Made by a program: the position numbers and the translations under genes. From Lingula anatina (taxonomy: Eukaryota; Brachiopoda; Lingulata; Lingulida; Lingulidae): a stretch of DNA of 59,814 nucleotides. The notes beneath the pieces are model-generated. The model did no database searches and had not been told where the DNA came from. It saw only the letters and a list, made by a program, of their open reading frames with translations. This document shows positions 23,151 through 34,908 of the stretch, in pieces. The stretch spans positions 73,906-133,719 of the forward strand of contig NW_019774659.1 of assembly GCF_001039355.2 (NCBI RefSeq), given 5' to 3'. Within the stretch, counting starts at the first letter, position 1. Each line of letters starts with the position of its first letter.

Positions 23151-23217
23151 ATAGCGCACGCTAGCCATGCTAGAGCGCGTGCGCAACATAGCGAACCTTT
23201 CGAGATTCCGAGCCCAG
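23151..23217 (-). repeat. Right terminal inverted repeat of the 5.5-kb element
   Basis: Complement of 17753-17818, ending ...CCGAGCCCAG. Confidence 0.85.
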
Positions 23218-23456
23218 GAGCTTAACCAAATGTAAGCGTATGACTATCACTTTCACTTTCGGTGCATTAGAGAAACATACATACATATATAAGCTAATGA
23301 ATAAGGCAACATCCTTTAAGAAAATATAAGCATTTTATGTATTATTTATTTATGCTTTTTATGTAATTCGATATATTTCAGTGGTTTTAGATGCAGAGCA
23401 GTTTTATTTGTTTGTTTAAAGGTCTATTTTTTGTTTGTTTGTTGTTGATGATGTTC

Positions 23457-23489
23457 CTGTGTGTGTGTGTGTGTGTGTGTGTGGGTGTG

Positions 23490-23526
<37 letters not shown>

Positions 23527-23553
23527 TATTTCGGGGAGAGAGAGAGAGAGAGA
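23457..23553. repeat. (GT)n then (GA)n compound microsatellite
   Basis: Occurs at the matching place in block II (about 42252-42315), so it predates the duplication. Confidence 0.9.
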
Positions 23554-23693
23554 GTAATTTAGTGATGCTTTACCGAAAATGTCATCTTATGTATGGATTC
23601 ACATTGCATACAGTTGTAGTGGCTTTATTTCTACTATAGGTATAATTCAATGTACTCTAGTGGCTTCAGTGGTGCAAAGCAGATTTCTTATCT

Positions 23694-23697
<4 letters not shown>

Positions 23698-23748
<51 letters not shown>
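23698..23748. repeat. (GT)n(GA)n microsatellite
   Basis: Counterpart at 42461-42510. Confidence 0.9.
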
Positions 23749-24005
23749 CTGTTTCTGTAATAGTTCAAATAAATACGTTTAAGCTTAAGACCTACTGGGG
23801 AAACTCCGTGCATGCTTAGACAAATGAACTATTCCATAGGAAAGTGGATTGTCCATCCATTCCCCAGAAATATTTACAAAACATTAGCTGTTAGATAAAA
23901 CTGACACAAGATATGATTACGAATACTTAAAATCTGCCAAAGATTTTCCAATAAAGAGAAGTTACAAACAAGTAATACTCTAAGCTTTATAGTTCAGATA
24001 CTCAC

Positions 24006-24080
24006 CACGAGCACAAGTTAAGCAGCACTAGGATTTCAGCAGGATCGAGAACTCGACTCTTCGGTGGAACTCGGTTGGAA
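24006..24080 (-). other. Putative non-coding 5' leader exon of membrane-protein copy 1
   Basis: On the minus strand the sequence ends in GCTCGTG|GTGAGTATC, a good donor. The segment is conserved at 42769-42845 upstream of copy 2. Joined to the acceptor at 17715 it would give a leader with a 6.3-kb intron, most of which is the Harbinger-type element. The upstream boundary is approximate; a TATTTAA-like box lies about 24085-24092. Confidence 0.5.
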
Positions 24081-27000
24081 TTAAATAGTCTAAGATTGTG
24101 ACGAAAGTGCAAGCGACAGTGACATCCTACATGCATAAATATTAGTAATGCGTTTATCTACTCAAAAATGAAAGGTAAGATACCCAGTCATGGTTTTGCC
24201 CGATTGACCATGCCCGTGGATCTATTTTAAAGAGTCAATTTATAAACAAATGTATGCAAATACATAAAATATCGTGGACATAGCGAGGTGTCCCGAGATT
24301 TCTTATAAGAATCAGTGGGCAGAAACAGAACAGTGAATAAAAGGCGAAGAACGCTACTTCCTCTAAAATGAATTTAAATGAACTTATATTTATCTTAAGT
24401 GTAGTGAGATATAATCACTGGCGGTTTACTTTCTCTATTTTGTTTATTATCACTTGCGTTATTACCAGCACCATTGCCATGAATCATGTTTTCGTGATAC
24501 TGTTTTCGTGATACTAATTTCCAGTTTTATTTTAATTACAGAAACGTTTATCAATTGTAAATAGTGTGATTCTTCTCAAGTAGAAAGTGATTTATTTGTT
24601 TTACAAAGGCACGGGCCATTATTAAGTTTACTTTATCTGTCAGTTGTTGCGTTTTCAAACCAGCTTTTGTTTAAAACTTCCGAAGGTTAACAAGTGAGAC
24701 GTGACAGGCTGGAAACGGGACAGTACAAGTATTGCTGTGACATTACTCCTGTGTAAGTTCAATGTTGCTATCCACCTCACTGGTATACATGTACCCGAAG
24801 AAAGTGTTCAATTCACATAATAACAAAAGTGTCATCTACATAACGTAGCCAAATCTTGCGCGTCTTCCTGGATAATCCCCGAGTGTGTTTTGATCCCAAC
24901 TACACTGTCACCACGTGATACCAGTGACAATTTAAAATTAGTTCACCTGAAGAAATATTAGTGTAAGGTCGAAACGCCGTGATTTTTTCCGTTTCACGTA
25001 TTACCAGCATCCTAGTATAATTTAGAACAAGATGGCTCAGAATTCTATTATGACATCAGAGTGTACCCTTATTAATATCACACTGTATATATTACATAAC
25101 TCCTTCATCTGCATAAGTCAACAGGGACACAGTCAGTGTTCACATAGTATCTGACATGCCATTTTATTCTCCTCTTTTAATCAAGCGACGACAGTCTAAC
25201 TAACGTATAAAGTCAAAGCACATTGTTTAAATACTCACATTAAGTTTTATGAGTATATACATGCAGTTTCTTGTGAAATATGAATCTCAGTTTAATTCAC
25301 TTGTGCAGTTTTAGTTTAATGTACTTACGTAAACAGCGCTAAGACGCATGTGTACTGCGTTCTTAATTATCAAAACTATCATAGCTGTTGTTTTGGAGGT
25401 TCAACTTACCCATGCATTCGAGCTGTTACATATCTATAAACAAATGAATTAATTATTTAATCATTATATTCATGTTTTTACTGTTCAGCTGTTTTAATTT
25501 CCGTGTTCTTCGTTATTAAAGGCACGATATAAGGCATGCACAAGCCAAATGAATTTTTCTTTAAAAACGTAATTTTTACTCCTAAGGAGTCACTGCATTG
25601 CACGTCCCTGTACTCTACGATTTTAATACACTGATTTAGTTACAAACTTCTGTCCAGAAAATTAGAACGTGGTGTTTTTACCTGTGCAGTTCAGAGATCT
25701 TCAGAAGGAACTATCGACGCCAGCTAGGTACATTTATTTAGATGACTTTAGATTTTAAGGTCTGAATTGGGAAAGATAAGTAGATTTACAGGATATGTAA
25801 ACATAAAAAAATGTCATTTGGCGAATTTTAAAACGCGTTCAATATATAAGGGATCTGTGGTGTAATTACAAAACCTCCATATGGTTTCATTGTGAATACG
25901 CTACACAAAATTTTGATCAAGGAAGAAGTTCAATTTATTGTGCTTCCAATTACGTACATTGCGTAAAGTGTATTTTTGTTAATTTCAACAGTTTTCAAAA
26001 TGGCAACTGCTACGTAATTTAAATCAAAGTCAGTTTACAAAAAGGTGCATTTCATGAAGCCGGTCTCATACAAAGTTTCGGTTATTTTAAAGTTTTGTTA
26101 CATGTCATTCAACAGTAAATTCCCTGTGGCACTTCTTCCTCGTAATTTGCTGTCTGAATATATGACAGTGAGTCAAATTATGGACAAAGAAAACGAACTT
26201 CGTAATCTTTGCAATACTGCCCTCTCGGTTGCTGACTATTGATGCAGACAAACCCTAACAAGGGATCGCACTTGTCTCTGATTACTTGACCCGCCTGATC
26301 CCACGGCTGATTGGTTCCTCTGACGCGACATTGGATATCAATTGGTTCATGACCGGAGCACTTGAAAAAAGAAGACACTTGTTACCACGTAAAGCTATTT
26401 CTTGCAACCAAGTTACTGTCAATTTAGAGATCTTAAGAAAAATGCTTTGCTCATTACCATATTTCTGCTCATATTATGGTATAGAGACACGCTGTCAAAC
26501 CTTGATGGCAGTGAAAGCTAGACTATTAACAGACCGAGACACAAGTATTCAATTGGCAAAAATATTCCTAATTCAACAATGCCATACTTGATTCTAATGA
26601 AATGAATCAATAAGTATAATGACAATGCAAAATTAAATTTCTCAGGTTTTACTGTATTTAAAATGTTCCTACTGGCGTAGTACAAAGGGGGGGGGAGGGT
26701 CAAGATTGGGATAGCATATACAGAGAGCGCTAATAATGGCTAACGTGTATCTAGGACTTGACCAAAAATGGAAAAGAAAGGTTTTTATAACCATTTTAAA
26801 TGCATATAGCTAATTTCTAAATATGCGAACGTCCTTTAGCAATCCTATAGCTTGAAATAGCGCTGTTGGCACTTGTTATTGCATTAACACACATGTACAC
26901 CTGTAAATGGCTTAATGTGTAATAAATGAAGTAGGACATGTAAACCATTATGGCACCGCAAGAAAAATTATAGCATTAAAATATAATTATAGCATTTTAA

Positions 27001-27546
27001 AAGTAAATAAGAAGACATTCAAGTTAGGATTACCGGATTAACTCCTAAATGCCCCACATGCTCAAAGTCTCCGGTACCGCCGGGGCGGTCTCTATTTATC
27101 CACCGAGTCCATTTTGCGCATGAAGGACAGGTGCCTGTGATATATAGTATTAAAGTATAATTGCACGCACTTGCATGAGTATTCAATTGCTTATTTGTGT
27201 TTATAAGAAATTGAAAGCAGTAGTAAAAAGAAAAATGACCAACAGAGACTACTAGTAGTCTCAAATATAGGGAGTTGACTGAATTTGATTATCCCGCGAT
27301 ATAATTTGAACAACAATTTATTTTTATATGAATAAAACACGACTATTAGACAATGAAATATTTTCTAGGTGCATGCGTGTGTGGACGGGTTTTTTGACTT
27401 TGTGAGTTCTGTGCGTTCCTTTCACACTTACCCCCCTCATCCAGGTACCCACACACAGAAAACAAAAACCTAGAAAACAATTTCTCCTCACCACAAAGAG
27501 TAAAAAAAAAATAAGTAAAAAACTGTCGACACGAGAAAGATGTTCC

Positions 27547-27665
27547 GGTGTACCATGAAAATCTGACTCCCCTAAAATGTGACTCCCCAGTCAGATTTTC
27601 ATTATGACAATCTGACTCCCCATTCAGATTTTCATAATGAAAAATCTGACTCCCCCGGCAGCGAC
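27547..27665. repeat. Dispersed repeat with CTGACTCCCC words, copy 1
   Basis: GGTGTACCATGAAAATCTGA followed by repeated GACTCCCC and inverted TCAGATTTTCAT words. A related copy lies at 35571-35665. Downstream (27750-27871, plus) a frame starting at an ATG encodes MDSEDIDLSAYSRRGFYSLF and ends SKWDSY-stop, unassigned. Confidence 0.5.
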
Positions 27666-29149
27666 TCATCTGAGTCTACAACCAAAAAGGAAATCCATCT
27701 AGCTGAGTCTCTTGGGAAGTCAAGTAAAACCAGGGACTCCAGGAAATTGAGGCACATATGGACTCTGAAGACATTGATCTCTCTGCGTACTCAAGGAGAG
27801 GTTTCTACTCTCTTTTTGGACTCGGGAAGAGGCTGTTAAAAGCCTCAAAATGGGACTCATATTAGTAAGGAGCCATATAGTTCTACTTAGAAGATCAATA
27901 AAAAATGTATCGATAATGATGATTTGAATTTGACTTACTCTGCCTACCCACCAAGCACATTAACGTTGCTAAAATGTTATGAAAATGTTTTGCAAAAGTA
28001 TTCACAGTTTCCAAAATACGTTTTGGAAAAGTTTACTGGGATTTAAAAAATATCAATATACAGTATATGGGGGCATGGGAATCGCTCACCAGGGTGCATT
28101 TCCAATTGTAAATGAACAGATGACCGTGAAGTACTATTCAATGTAATCCATATACAAAAAACCTGTGCTAGCTTTTCTTGCAAACACATTTATTAAAATG
28201 CCATTTATACAATTAAGTTAAGACAATTCACAATTGCATGATAAAGACAGAACAATTTATCAAAATGTCTCAATTTTTGTTGATCATTGACGATTGTGAT
28301 TGTTATTCGATACAGTACGGAAGACTTTTAATCCCTCTCTGAAATAATGTACAGTAGAACAAAGGACGTATAACGAGAGTAGAACATAGTGACAGAGATT
28401 TTAACTGGGCCATTTGAGTCTTTCTGGTCAAGTTTTCAAAGGACTAAGATTCAACGGAAGAGCATTAATGCTCAAAAGGAATGAAATGAGTCTTGTGCTG
28501 TTGATGATCTTGATAATTTGAGGGGAGAGGGGGGGGGGCTCAAGAAGCCTGGAGTATTTTTGAGGAATCGGTTGAGTCTATTTTTTGTGTCAGTGTATCC
28601 GGTCCACACTCGACGGTGTGTAAGTCTACATACCAATGGTTGGGCACTTGAACTGCACCTCGTAGTCCTTGCAGTACTTCCCGTTGACTGCTGTAGTACA
28701 GACCAAGCCATTCTCCCAGCTACAGTCATAGTTGGTGTTGTACTTGTCTCCTGTTGCGTAATAGTGGTATAAGCTCCATCTATCGCGGCACCGGGCGCAC
28801 ATCGGACGACCTCCATTGCAAAGATTACGTTTATTTAATGTCTGAAAACCGAGAGCAATATAAGATGGCTATTAAAATCGGTTCTTTTCTGTTTCATTTT
28901 ACACATTGCAGTAGGGGCGACACATTTTGGAGAGTACACGCAGGCTCATTGTTTAGAGGCTCATTGATCCGATGCTTTAGTGGTAATAAAGTATTTCAAG
29001 TTCAAAGAGAAATTTACACGGACGTTTTCGGCTTGGATAATTTTCAGGCAAATATTACTTTCAGGCAAATCAATGAATCTTTGGATATAAACATCGGGCA
29101 AGCAAACATAGTCGAGTCGCCAACCCCATAGGCCTAATAGTCGAACCCT

Positions 29150-30160
29150 GCAATGTTCTTTTCTGTAACCTTTTTTTGCTGAAATGCATTCTTCAGGCCG
29201 AGAGAAACAAAATTAGCTTGGTTGTTGTTTTTTAATTTTTTTTTCAAAATGGCCGTCAATTTATGAGGAAAAATAGAAAAATGACCAGAAGTCGCCGGGT
29301 AAACAGCTTTTTGAACTTGTATCCTATCAGGAGAGCACAACAGTACTAGTGAATAAGCTTACCACTTAGTACCACTTAGCAAAAAGCCAAAATGGCCGTC
29401 AAAACATAAGGCAGAAAAAGATAGAAAGCTGCAGAACCAGTTTGTTTTTTGCATATTTAGCTTTATTAAAACCATATTCCCTTTTCATATTTATGTTAAT
29501 TATAATATTTTGTTAGTCATGACCCTAAACTCTTGGAATAAGATTATCTGACAGTTCAATAACCTCCCCCCCCCCCCCCACCCCCCAAGAGTCTGTTTGC
29601 TACTTCCCCGGGTCCCATAGTCAAATACTTAGAATGTTATTCCCTGAAATTTTTAAAAGAATTTAATACTTTGGGGGTATAAAAGCCAATTAAATTTGGA
29701 CTCTCTTGGCAGTGGCTACATGCGGCACATTGATCAATTTTCAAAATCCAAGATGACCGTCAATAATATAAAAAATATAATATCATTATAATATAAATAA
29801 ATAATTATGTGAGTAAATCTATTTGATTGATGGAAATCTAACATGGCCGCTGTTCGTCAGAGCTAGTAAAAGCGACTCCATCACAAGGTATATTTTGATA
29901 TTTAACAAGCTAGATTTTACGTTGCTCTGACACTCAGGTTACCCACTTCTGGCAGTTCCTGAATAGTTCATCAGAATCGATCCATATCCTTTTGAGTTAT
30001 GTTGATGACAGACAGACAGATTCATAAACAAACAAAAATCGGTCCATAACTTATTGAGTTGTGTTGATGACAGAAAAATAAACAGACAAACATGGGTGAA
30101 AACATAACTTCCTTGAGGGAGGTAACAAACAGGGGTGAAAACATAACCTTGGCAGAGGTA
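29150..30160. mobile_element. Non-LTR retrotransposon/SINE-type tail in intron 4 of gene B
   Basis: Repeated AAAATGGCCGTCAA words, then a tail with GTTGATGACAGACAGACAGA, AACAAACAAAAATCG and GTGAAAACATAACTTCCTTG...GGAGGTAA. From memory this tail type is abundant in lancelet genomes. No intact coding frame. A weaker related segment is at 50690-50950. Confidence 0.55.
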
Positions 30161-30828
30161 AAAATGTTAATATACAAATGTCCAACTACATGTATATTAA
30201 GGGCACGTATAGTCACAGCGTAGGTAGCCTTACCTTGTGAGTTGCAAAGTCCTCATAGTCACCGGTCCCGCTCGGGTTGTCTTTATCCAAGAAATTTGTC
30301 CATGTACCTCCTAAATAAGAGGAGTTTGAGAAGAACAATGAAAATATACAATATCCAGTGATAACAATGGTACATCAAGTAAAAATAAGAGATAACGAAT
30401 ACATATACTGCTGCGGAAAATTTAGAATAGTTAAATTGCTTGTTTTTCAGTTCAGTACAGCACAAACACATCTAAAAGAGCGACACGTACAATGCTCTCA
30501 ATGCATGTAGCACTCACTTGTACTTGGGCATAAGTATCTTATCTCATAGTCATTGCAGAGCCCGTTGGTTTGCTTGGAGTTGACACATACCAGACCTTTT
30601 GAGGGTAAAAAAGTGAGCCGCTCTCCAATATATCTGGAGCTGAACCAGACCACCGCGTGAACGTTATGGTTGTGCACTTCACGCGACATTCTACGGCGAT
30701 GGGTTTGCATCCGCCACAGACGTAACCAAGTTTCTGAATGATAGTGACAGATGTTTCGTCTTCATTTATGCATTTTTTCGAACCATTTGCCTCGTTGCAA
30801 AAAAAAAACTTACCTTTGCCTTCTGGCC

Positions 30829-30833
<5 letters not shown>

Positions 30834-30860
<27 letters not shown>
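30834..30860. repeat. (CT)n microsatellite in intron 2 of gene B
   Basis: Pure CT run between exons 2 and 3. Confidence 0.9.
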
Positions 30861-30866
<6 letters not shown>

Positions 30867-31191
30867 TCATATCAGCCTTTATCTAATCGAACGACCTAAA
30901 TCAATTATTTTTCTCACCTTTTGTTCAGACAGATTTTCATAATCCCCTTTACCACTAGGATTGTCTCGATCATACCAACCGGTCCAATAGTGGCCTGAAA
31001 GAAAAAAATCCCTAAAAGTTAAATAAGATGAAAAGCATTTTAATTAAAATTATATAAGCTGATTCTGTGTTTCGAAAAAAATACACATACAAGGTTTGTT
31101 TCTTGCGTTAAAAGCAATTTTTGTCTTTTTTTCAAAAAGTTTCAAAAGTCTTACGAAAAATTAGACACAAAAGGCACAAATGCACTTAACC

Positions 31192-31195
<4 letters not shown>

Positions 31196-31226
<31 letters not shown>
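31196..31226. repeat. (AC)n microsatellite in intron 1 of gene B
   Basis: Pure AC run. Confidence 0.9.
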
Positions 31227-31879
31227 CTATTTCACACATGTTCACACAATTGTTATCGTGCTTAAAACATCTCTTACCTTTAGATATGTAAGCACATAAG
31301 AAACATATATTTTGACCTTGCATTGCATATAGGCACAGTTACAGACACAGCTTATGACAATTCAATGTATAAGCACTACAGCTTTTTTCACGGGTAAATT
31401 AGCTTCAAGAAAGCAAGCAAAAACACAAAACACTTGGTAAATACACTGGAAAGAAAAGTTCTTTGTCGAGAAACGATAAACATTAAAATAAAATTCAAAA
31501 TTTGAACTCCAGAATCGCTGTTCCCCTTCAAAATAACAGTGACAACCACTGCACACTATGTTTAACCAAAACTTTATACACGTGTGCACCATGACGCAAA
31601 GCAATTTTTTTTTTCAATTTTTGACTGACCCAAGAGACGTTGGACGCTTGAGGTCTTTTTTGTTTTGTTTTGTTTTGTTTTACACATCTGCACATATACA
31701 CATATACGACATCATATTTGTTTACTGCTATAAAAAACGTTTTCATCTGTCAATATAAATATAGCTTGTTAAATGAGCCCAAATGCAAGGTGAAGTTGTC
31801 ATGGTTCTTTGAGCATTTAACCATCACATCTGAGAGTAATCTAATATCACTTTACTGACAGTCTCAACTGTCTGTGTTG

Positions 31880-32170
31880 TTCAGAATTGAAGATATAGGA
31901 TAGCTGGTATGATAACGAAATGTCTGTGTTTAAATTAAAAAAACAGCAAGTATATTTGCTTGACAAGGATACTCTTTCAAAAGACAGGTCCAAAAATTAC
32001 GATAAAGGTCTCCCATTTTAAGGACGATGTGTTTTTATTATCTGTGCCACCGTTCCTTGTTTTAAATTTGAAACTTTATGCCCCTGTAATTATGCGACAT
32101 TTACATTCAGACAAATTGCAATTCTTTATTTTATTAAATTGCCCAATATTATATGTACATCGCTGATTTC
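31880..32170 (-). pseudogene. Broken counterpart of the ORF at 51443-51706, in intron 1 of gene B
   Basis: Minus-strand translation gives pieces similar to the C-intron ORF (KEYPCQANI, FRYHTSYPISS.LNNT) but with several stops. The flanking plus-strand word AAGTTGTCATGGTTCTTTGA is also shared (31793, 51372). Family not recognised. Confidence 0.4.
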
Positions 32171-32329
32171 CGCTGACAGCAAAGAATACTGACGGGATTG
32201 ATTTTGATTTTTATTGCAAACCCTCTTCTGTTTACCCCACACCTACATTGCCCGTATTTACCCCCGCGCGCAGCGTTTGTGCGGACGCAGGAGTTGGCCG
32301 TACGAAACCACGGCCTTTATTAATTTATG

Positions 32330-32406
32330 TATTTGTTTATTTATTTTATTTATTTGTTTATTTTATTTTATTTTATTTTATTTTATTTTATTTTATTTTA
32401 TTTTTA
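32330..32406. repeat. (TTTTA)n microsatellite
   Basis: ATTT/TTTTA pentanucleotide-type repeat in intron 1 of gene B. The matching place in gene C's intron is a T26 run (51882-51907). Confidence 0.9.
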
Positions 32407-32459
32407 TTACAATTTTAAAAATAATGTGTCAATGGGTCGTAGCAATACCGTAGATGGTA

Positions 32460-33486
32460 TTGTACAGTTCTAGTACGGACATTTCTCGCTGGATTGTGAT
32501 AATGGCTGAACTCGTTGTTGTTGTTTTGTTTCCCCTTGCACCTTTGGTGGTGTAAGAAGGCATAACGTAGATTAAAGCCTGGGTCCCAACCCAACGCACG
32601 GGATTCTACGTCTGGTATACGGCCAAAAAATTGGGGAAAACGTGGGATTTCGTTCGTGAAGAGCACGTCCATCGTGTAACTTTTGAAGGTGAAGGATAAC
32701 AGCCGTAGGGACTGTGCTAACTACTTAAGGCTCAGTCACAAATCAGTTGCGATGTGTCGGGGATGGGTAAAACCCGGGAAATTTGAACAAAATCTTGAGA
32801 CAGATCTCACGATTTTGCACCCGTCGGAGGCGCTCTCCGGACGCCTGCGGGTTGTCGCAGATTTTTTAGACATCGCCACACCCGTCGCGGTCCCCAACCA
32901 TGAACTTAAAATTTTTAGATTGCTCGCAAGATTTTTCACCCATTTTGGGCATCCCAGACACAATCTCCAATGACCTACGATGACCTCCGATTAATAGGAG
33001 GCGTCCTCCGAATAATCTGAGACTAGTTGCAATATATAGTCACATATACCCAGGGGGAAAAAATTACAAGAAAAGACACACGCAGATATCGTCTCCGATC
33101 GCCTCCGATGCAATCGGAGGCTAATCCCATGATTTTTCGACAAAACCGGGTCAAAATCCTTGAAAAAATCTCAGACAATGTGACTGCTCCACTTTTATTA
33201 GGATTATTGCTAGGATTGTTCAAGGATTCTTTATTTTCTACGACGACCCCCGGCCAAAACTAATCCCCGACAGATCGCCGACATTTGTGACTGAGCCTTT
33301 ATCAATGTTCACGGAAGCCGAACGAAAGTTGTACGGCAACTGCACTAGACCACGGTCGAAGTAAAGAACAAAAGACTCAGACGTGGTGTAACTCGTGTAA
33401 CCACACTTCTCGCCTGGATGCGTTATAATCACCCTGAGCTTCAGAGCTAACTTGACACTAACCTTTTCACTACAGCCTATCTCCAT
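32460..33486 (-). pseudogene. Unidentified ORF in intron 1 of gene B, split by a MITE
   Basis: The minus-strand frame from ATG 33484-33486 reads MEIGCSEKVSVKLALKLRVI and later GLVQLPYNFRSASVNI, then runs into the 571-bp MITE (32728-33298). Beyond the MITE, 32690-32470 resembles the continuation of the ORF at 52516-52866 (TTKGARGNKTTTT). Rejoining the flanks still leaves stops, so it looks inactive. A TTTTAAAT box lies about 33535-33545. Confidence 0.4.
32728..33298 (+). mobile_element. Harbinger-type MITE, 571 bp, TSD TTA
   Basis: Termini AGGCTCAGTCACAAAT and ATTTGTGACTGAGCCT. Target duplication TTA at 32725-32727 and 33299-33301. The body is related in inverse orientation to 34355-34908 (CCTCCGATTGCATCGGAGG words). 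TWA duplications are characteristic of PIF/Harbinger. Confidence 0.85.
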
Positions 33487-34024
33487 CGTGTCAAGTAACC
33501 TCTGACCAGATTCGATTGCCTCCGCCGCCCGCCAATCAAATTTAAAAGCCCGCACTCAATGACTCACTAAACGATCTAGCCAATGAACGCGAACGAGTCA
33601 AAGCGCGCTTTGTTCAAATCCGGACCAATCAAAGATAAGGCTGAATATCAGGGACTTGCCGTAACCTGTGGGCAGCACGCAAATAACATCGTCTCTCAGT
33701 AGATAATGATGCAGGGCCTCAAACTGCTAGACCCTATGGTTTCAATTCCGATTTACTCATATTTTGCAAAGAATCAAGAGATAACTTAACACATTCTTTA
33801 TCGTAGTCACTCGCCTTGCTTTCTTTGTGTACGGTAATACACTCGGAACTACTCGGATGTCTCCGCACTCGACAAGAACTATGTTGTTAGTAAGGAGCTT
33901 GCGGAATCAGCCGAGGATTGCCGATTGACGGTCAACCAATCAGCGTTTTCACCAAACTTTGGTGAAAAATTTTGAAACATGGATTTGATTGGCTTATATA
34001 AACTAGGTCAAACTATTTTCGTCA

Positions 34025-34097
34025 GAGGTTACTTGACACGATGGAGATAGGCTACAGTGAAGAGGTTAGTGTCAAGTTAGCTCTGAAGCTCAGGGTG
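34025..34097 (+). repeat. Inverted copy of the 33414-33500 first-exon segment, truncated by the assembly gap
   Basis: Plus-strand GTTACTTGACACGATGGAGA followed by a frame MEIGYSEEVSVKLALKLRV, up to the Ns. A TATATAAA box lies at about 33996-34003. It matches the minus-strand ORF at 33486 in inverted orientation. It may be a real inverted duplicate gene start or an assembly join. Confidence 0.6.
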
Positions 34098-34153
34098 NNN
34101 NNNNNNNNNNNNNNNNNNNNNNNNNNNNNNNNNNNNNNNNNNNNNNNNNNNNN
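34098..34153. other. Assembly gap (56 N)
   Basis: Run of N, followed by a (CA)n tract to 34205 and (TA)n. Sequence continuity across it is not assured. Confidence 0.99.
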
Positions 34154-34172
34154 ATACACACACACACACACG

Positions 34173-34213
<41 letters not shown>

Positions 34214-34354
34214 CGGAAAATAGAAAGTGGTTTCATGTTACGGCGCCAGTGGCTAGTGTAATCTTAGCTTTAAGAGAAAAATTAAGTGAGAAAAATCTGT
34301 TTAGAACGTTACTGAAAAAAAGTCTTAAAAACGTTACAAGATGATACACAGTAA

Positions 34355-34908
34355 AGGCCCAGTCACAATGTCGGCGACCTGTCGGGGATTAGTTTTGGCC
34401 GGGGGTCGTCGTAGAAAATAAAGAATCCTTGAACAAGCCTAGCAATAATCCTAATAAAAGTGGAGCAGTCACATTGTCTGAGATTTTTTCAAGGATTTTG
34501 ACCCGGTTTTGTCGAAAAATCGTGGGATTAGCCTCCGATTGCATCGGAGGCGATCGGAGACGATATCTGCGAGCGTCTTTTCTCGTAATTTTTTTCCCCC
34601 TGGGTATATGTGGTTACATATGGGTATATATTCGGAGGACGCCTCCGATCAATCGGAGGGCATCGTAGGTCATCGGAGATTGTGTCTGGGATGCCCAAAA
34701 TGGGTGAAAAATCTTGCGAGCAATCTTAGAATTTTAAGTTCAAAGTTGGTGACCGCGACGGGTGTGGCGATGTCTAAAAAATCTGCGACAACCCGCAGGC
34801 GTCCGGAGAGCGCGGGTGCAAAATCGTGAGATCTGTCTCAAGATTTTGTTCAAATTTCCCGGGTTTTACCCATCCCCGCCGCATCGCAACTGATTTGTGA
34901 CTGGGCCT
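34355..34908 (-). mobile_element. Harbinger-type MITE, 554 bp, TSD TAA
   Basis: Termini AGGCCCAGTCACAA and TTTGTGACTGGGCCT. Target duplication TAA at 34352-34354 and 34909-34911. Same family as 32728-33298 but opposite orientation, with unrelated flanks, so it is a separate insertion. Confidence 0.85.

Larger units (their letters stand above)
17753..23217. mobile_element. PIF/Harbinger-type DNA transposon, non-autonomous, in the 5'-leader intron of membrane-protein copy 1
   Basis: Terminal inverted repeats of about 66 bp: the left (17753-17818) begins CTGGGCTCGAATCGCGAAAG, and the right (23151-23217) is its complement with one indel and two mismatches. Block II shows the empty site (42004-42020, ...GATCAGGAGCTTAACC), fixing the borders to within a base or two. 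The flanking triplet is CTG on the left and CAG on the right, against CAG at the empty site, consistent with a 3-bp CWG-type target but not an exact duplication. Inside are a broken transposase N-terminus (minus strand) and a coiled-coil exon (plus strand), the two-gene plan of PIF/Harbinger. It also holds tandem and palindromic subterminal repeats. The catalytic part of the transposase is missing. Confidence 0.75.
14590..25639. repeat. Segmental duplication block I
   Basis: Collinear with 38850-45112. It includes membrane-protein copy 1, its 3' flank with CT repeats, leader intron, leader exon and upstream region to TACGATTTTAATACAC. Block I alone carries the 5.5-kb element at 17753-23217. 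Confidence 0.85.

Noticed and set aside
32683-33263. Frames on both strands through 32683-33263
   Set aside because: They read through the MITE and its CCTCCGAT palindromes.
33299-34354. One large inverted duplication covering both MITEs
   Set aside because: The flanks and target duplications of the MITEs differ, so they are separate insertions; only the 75-bp exon segment is a true inverted copy.
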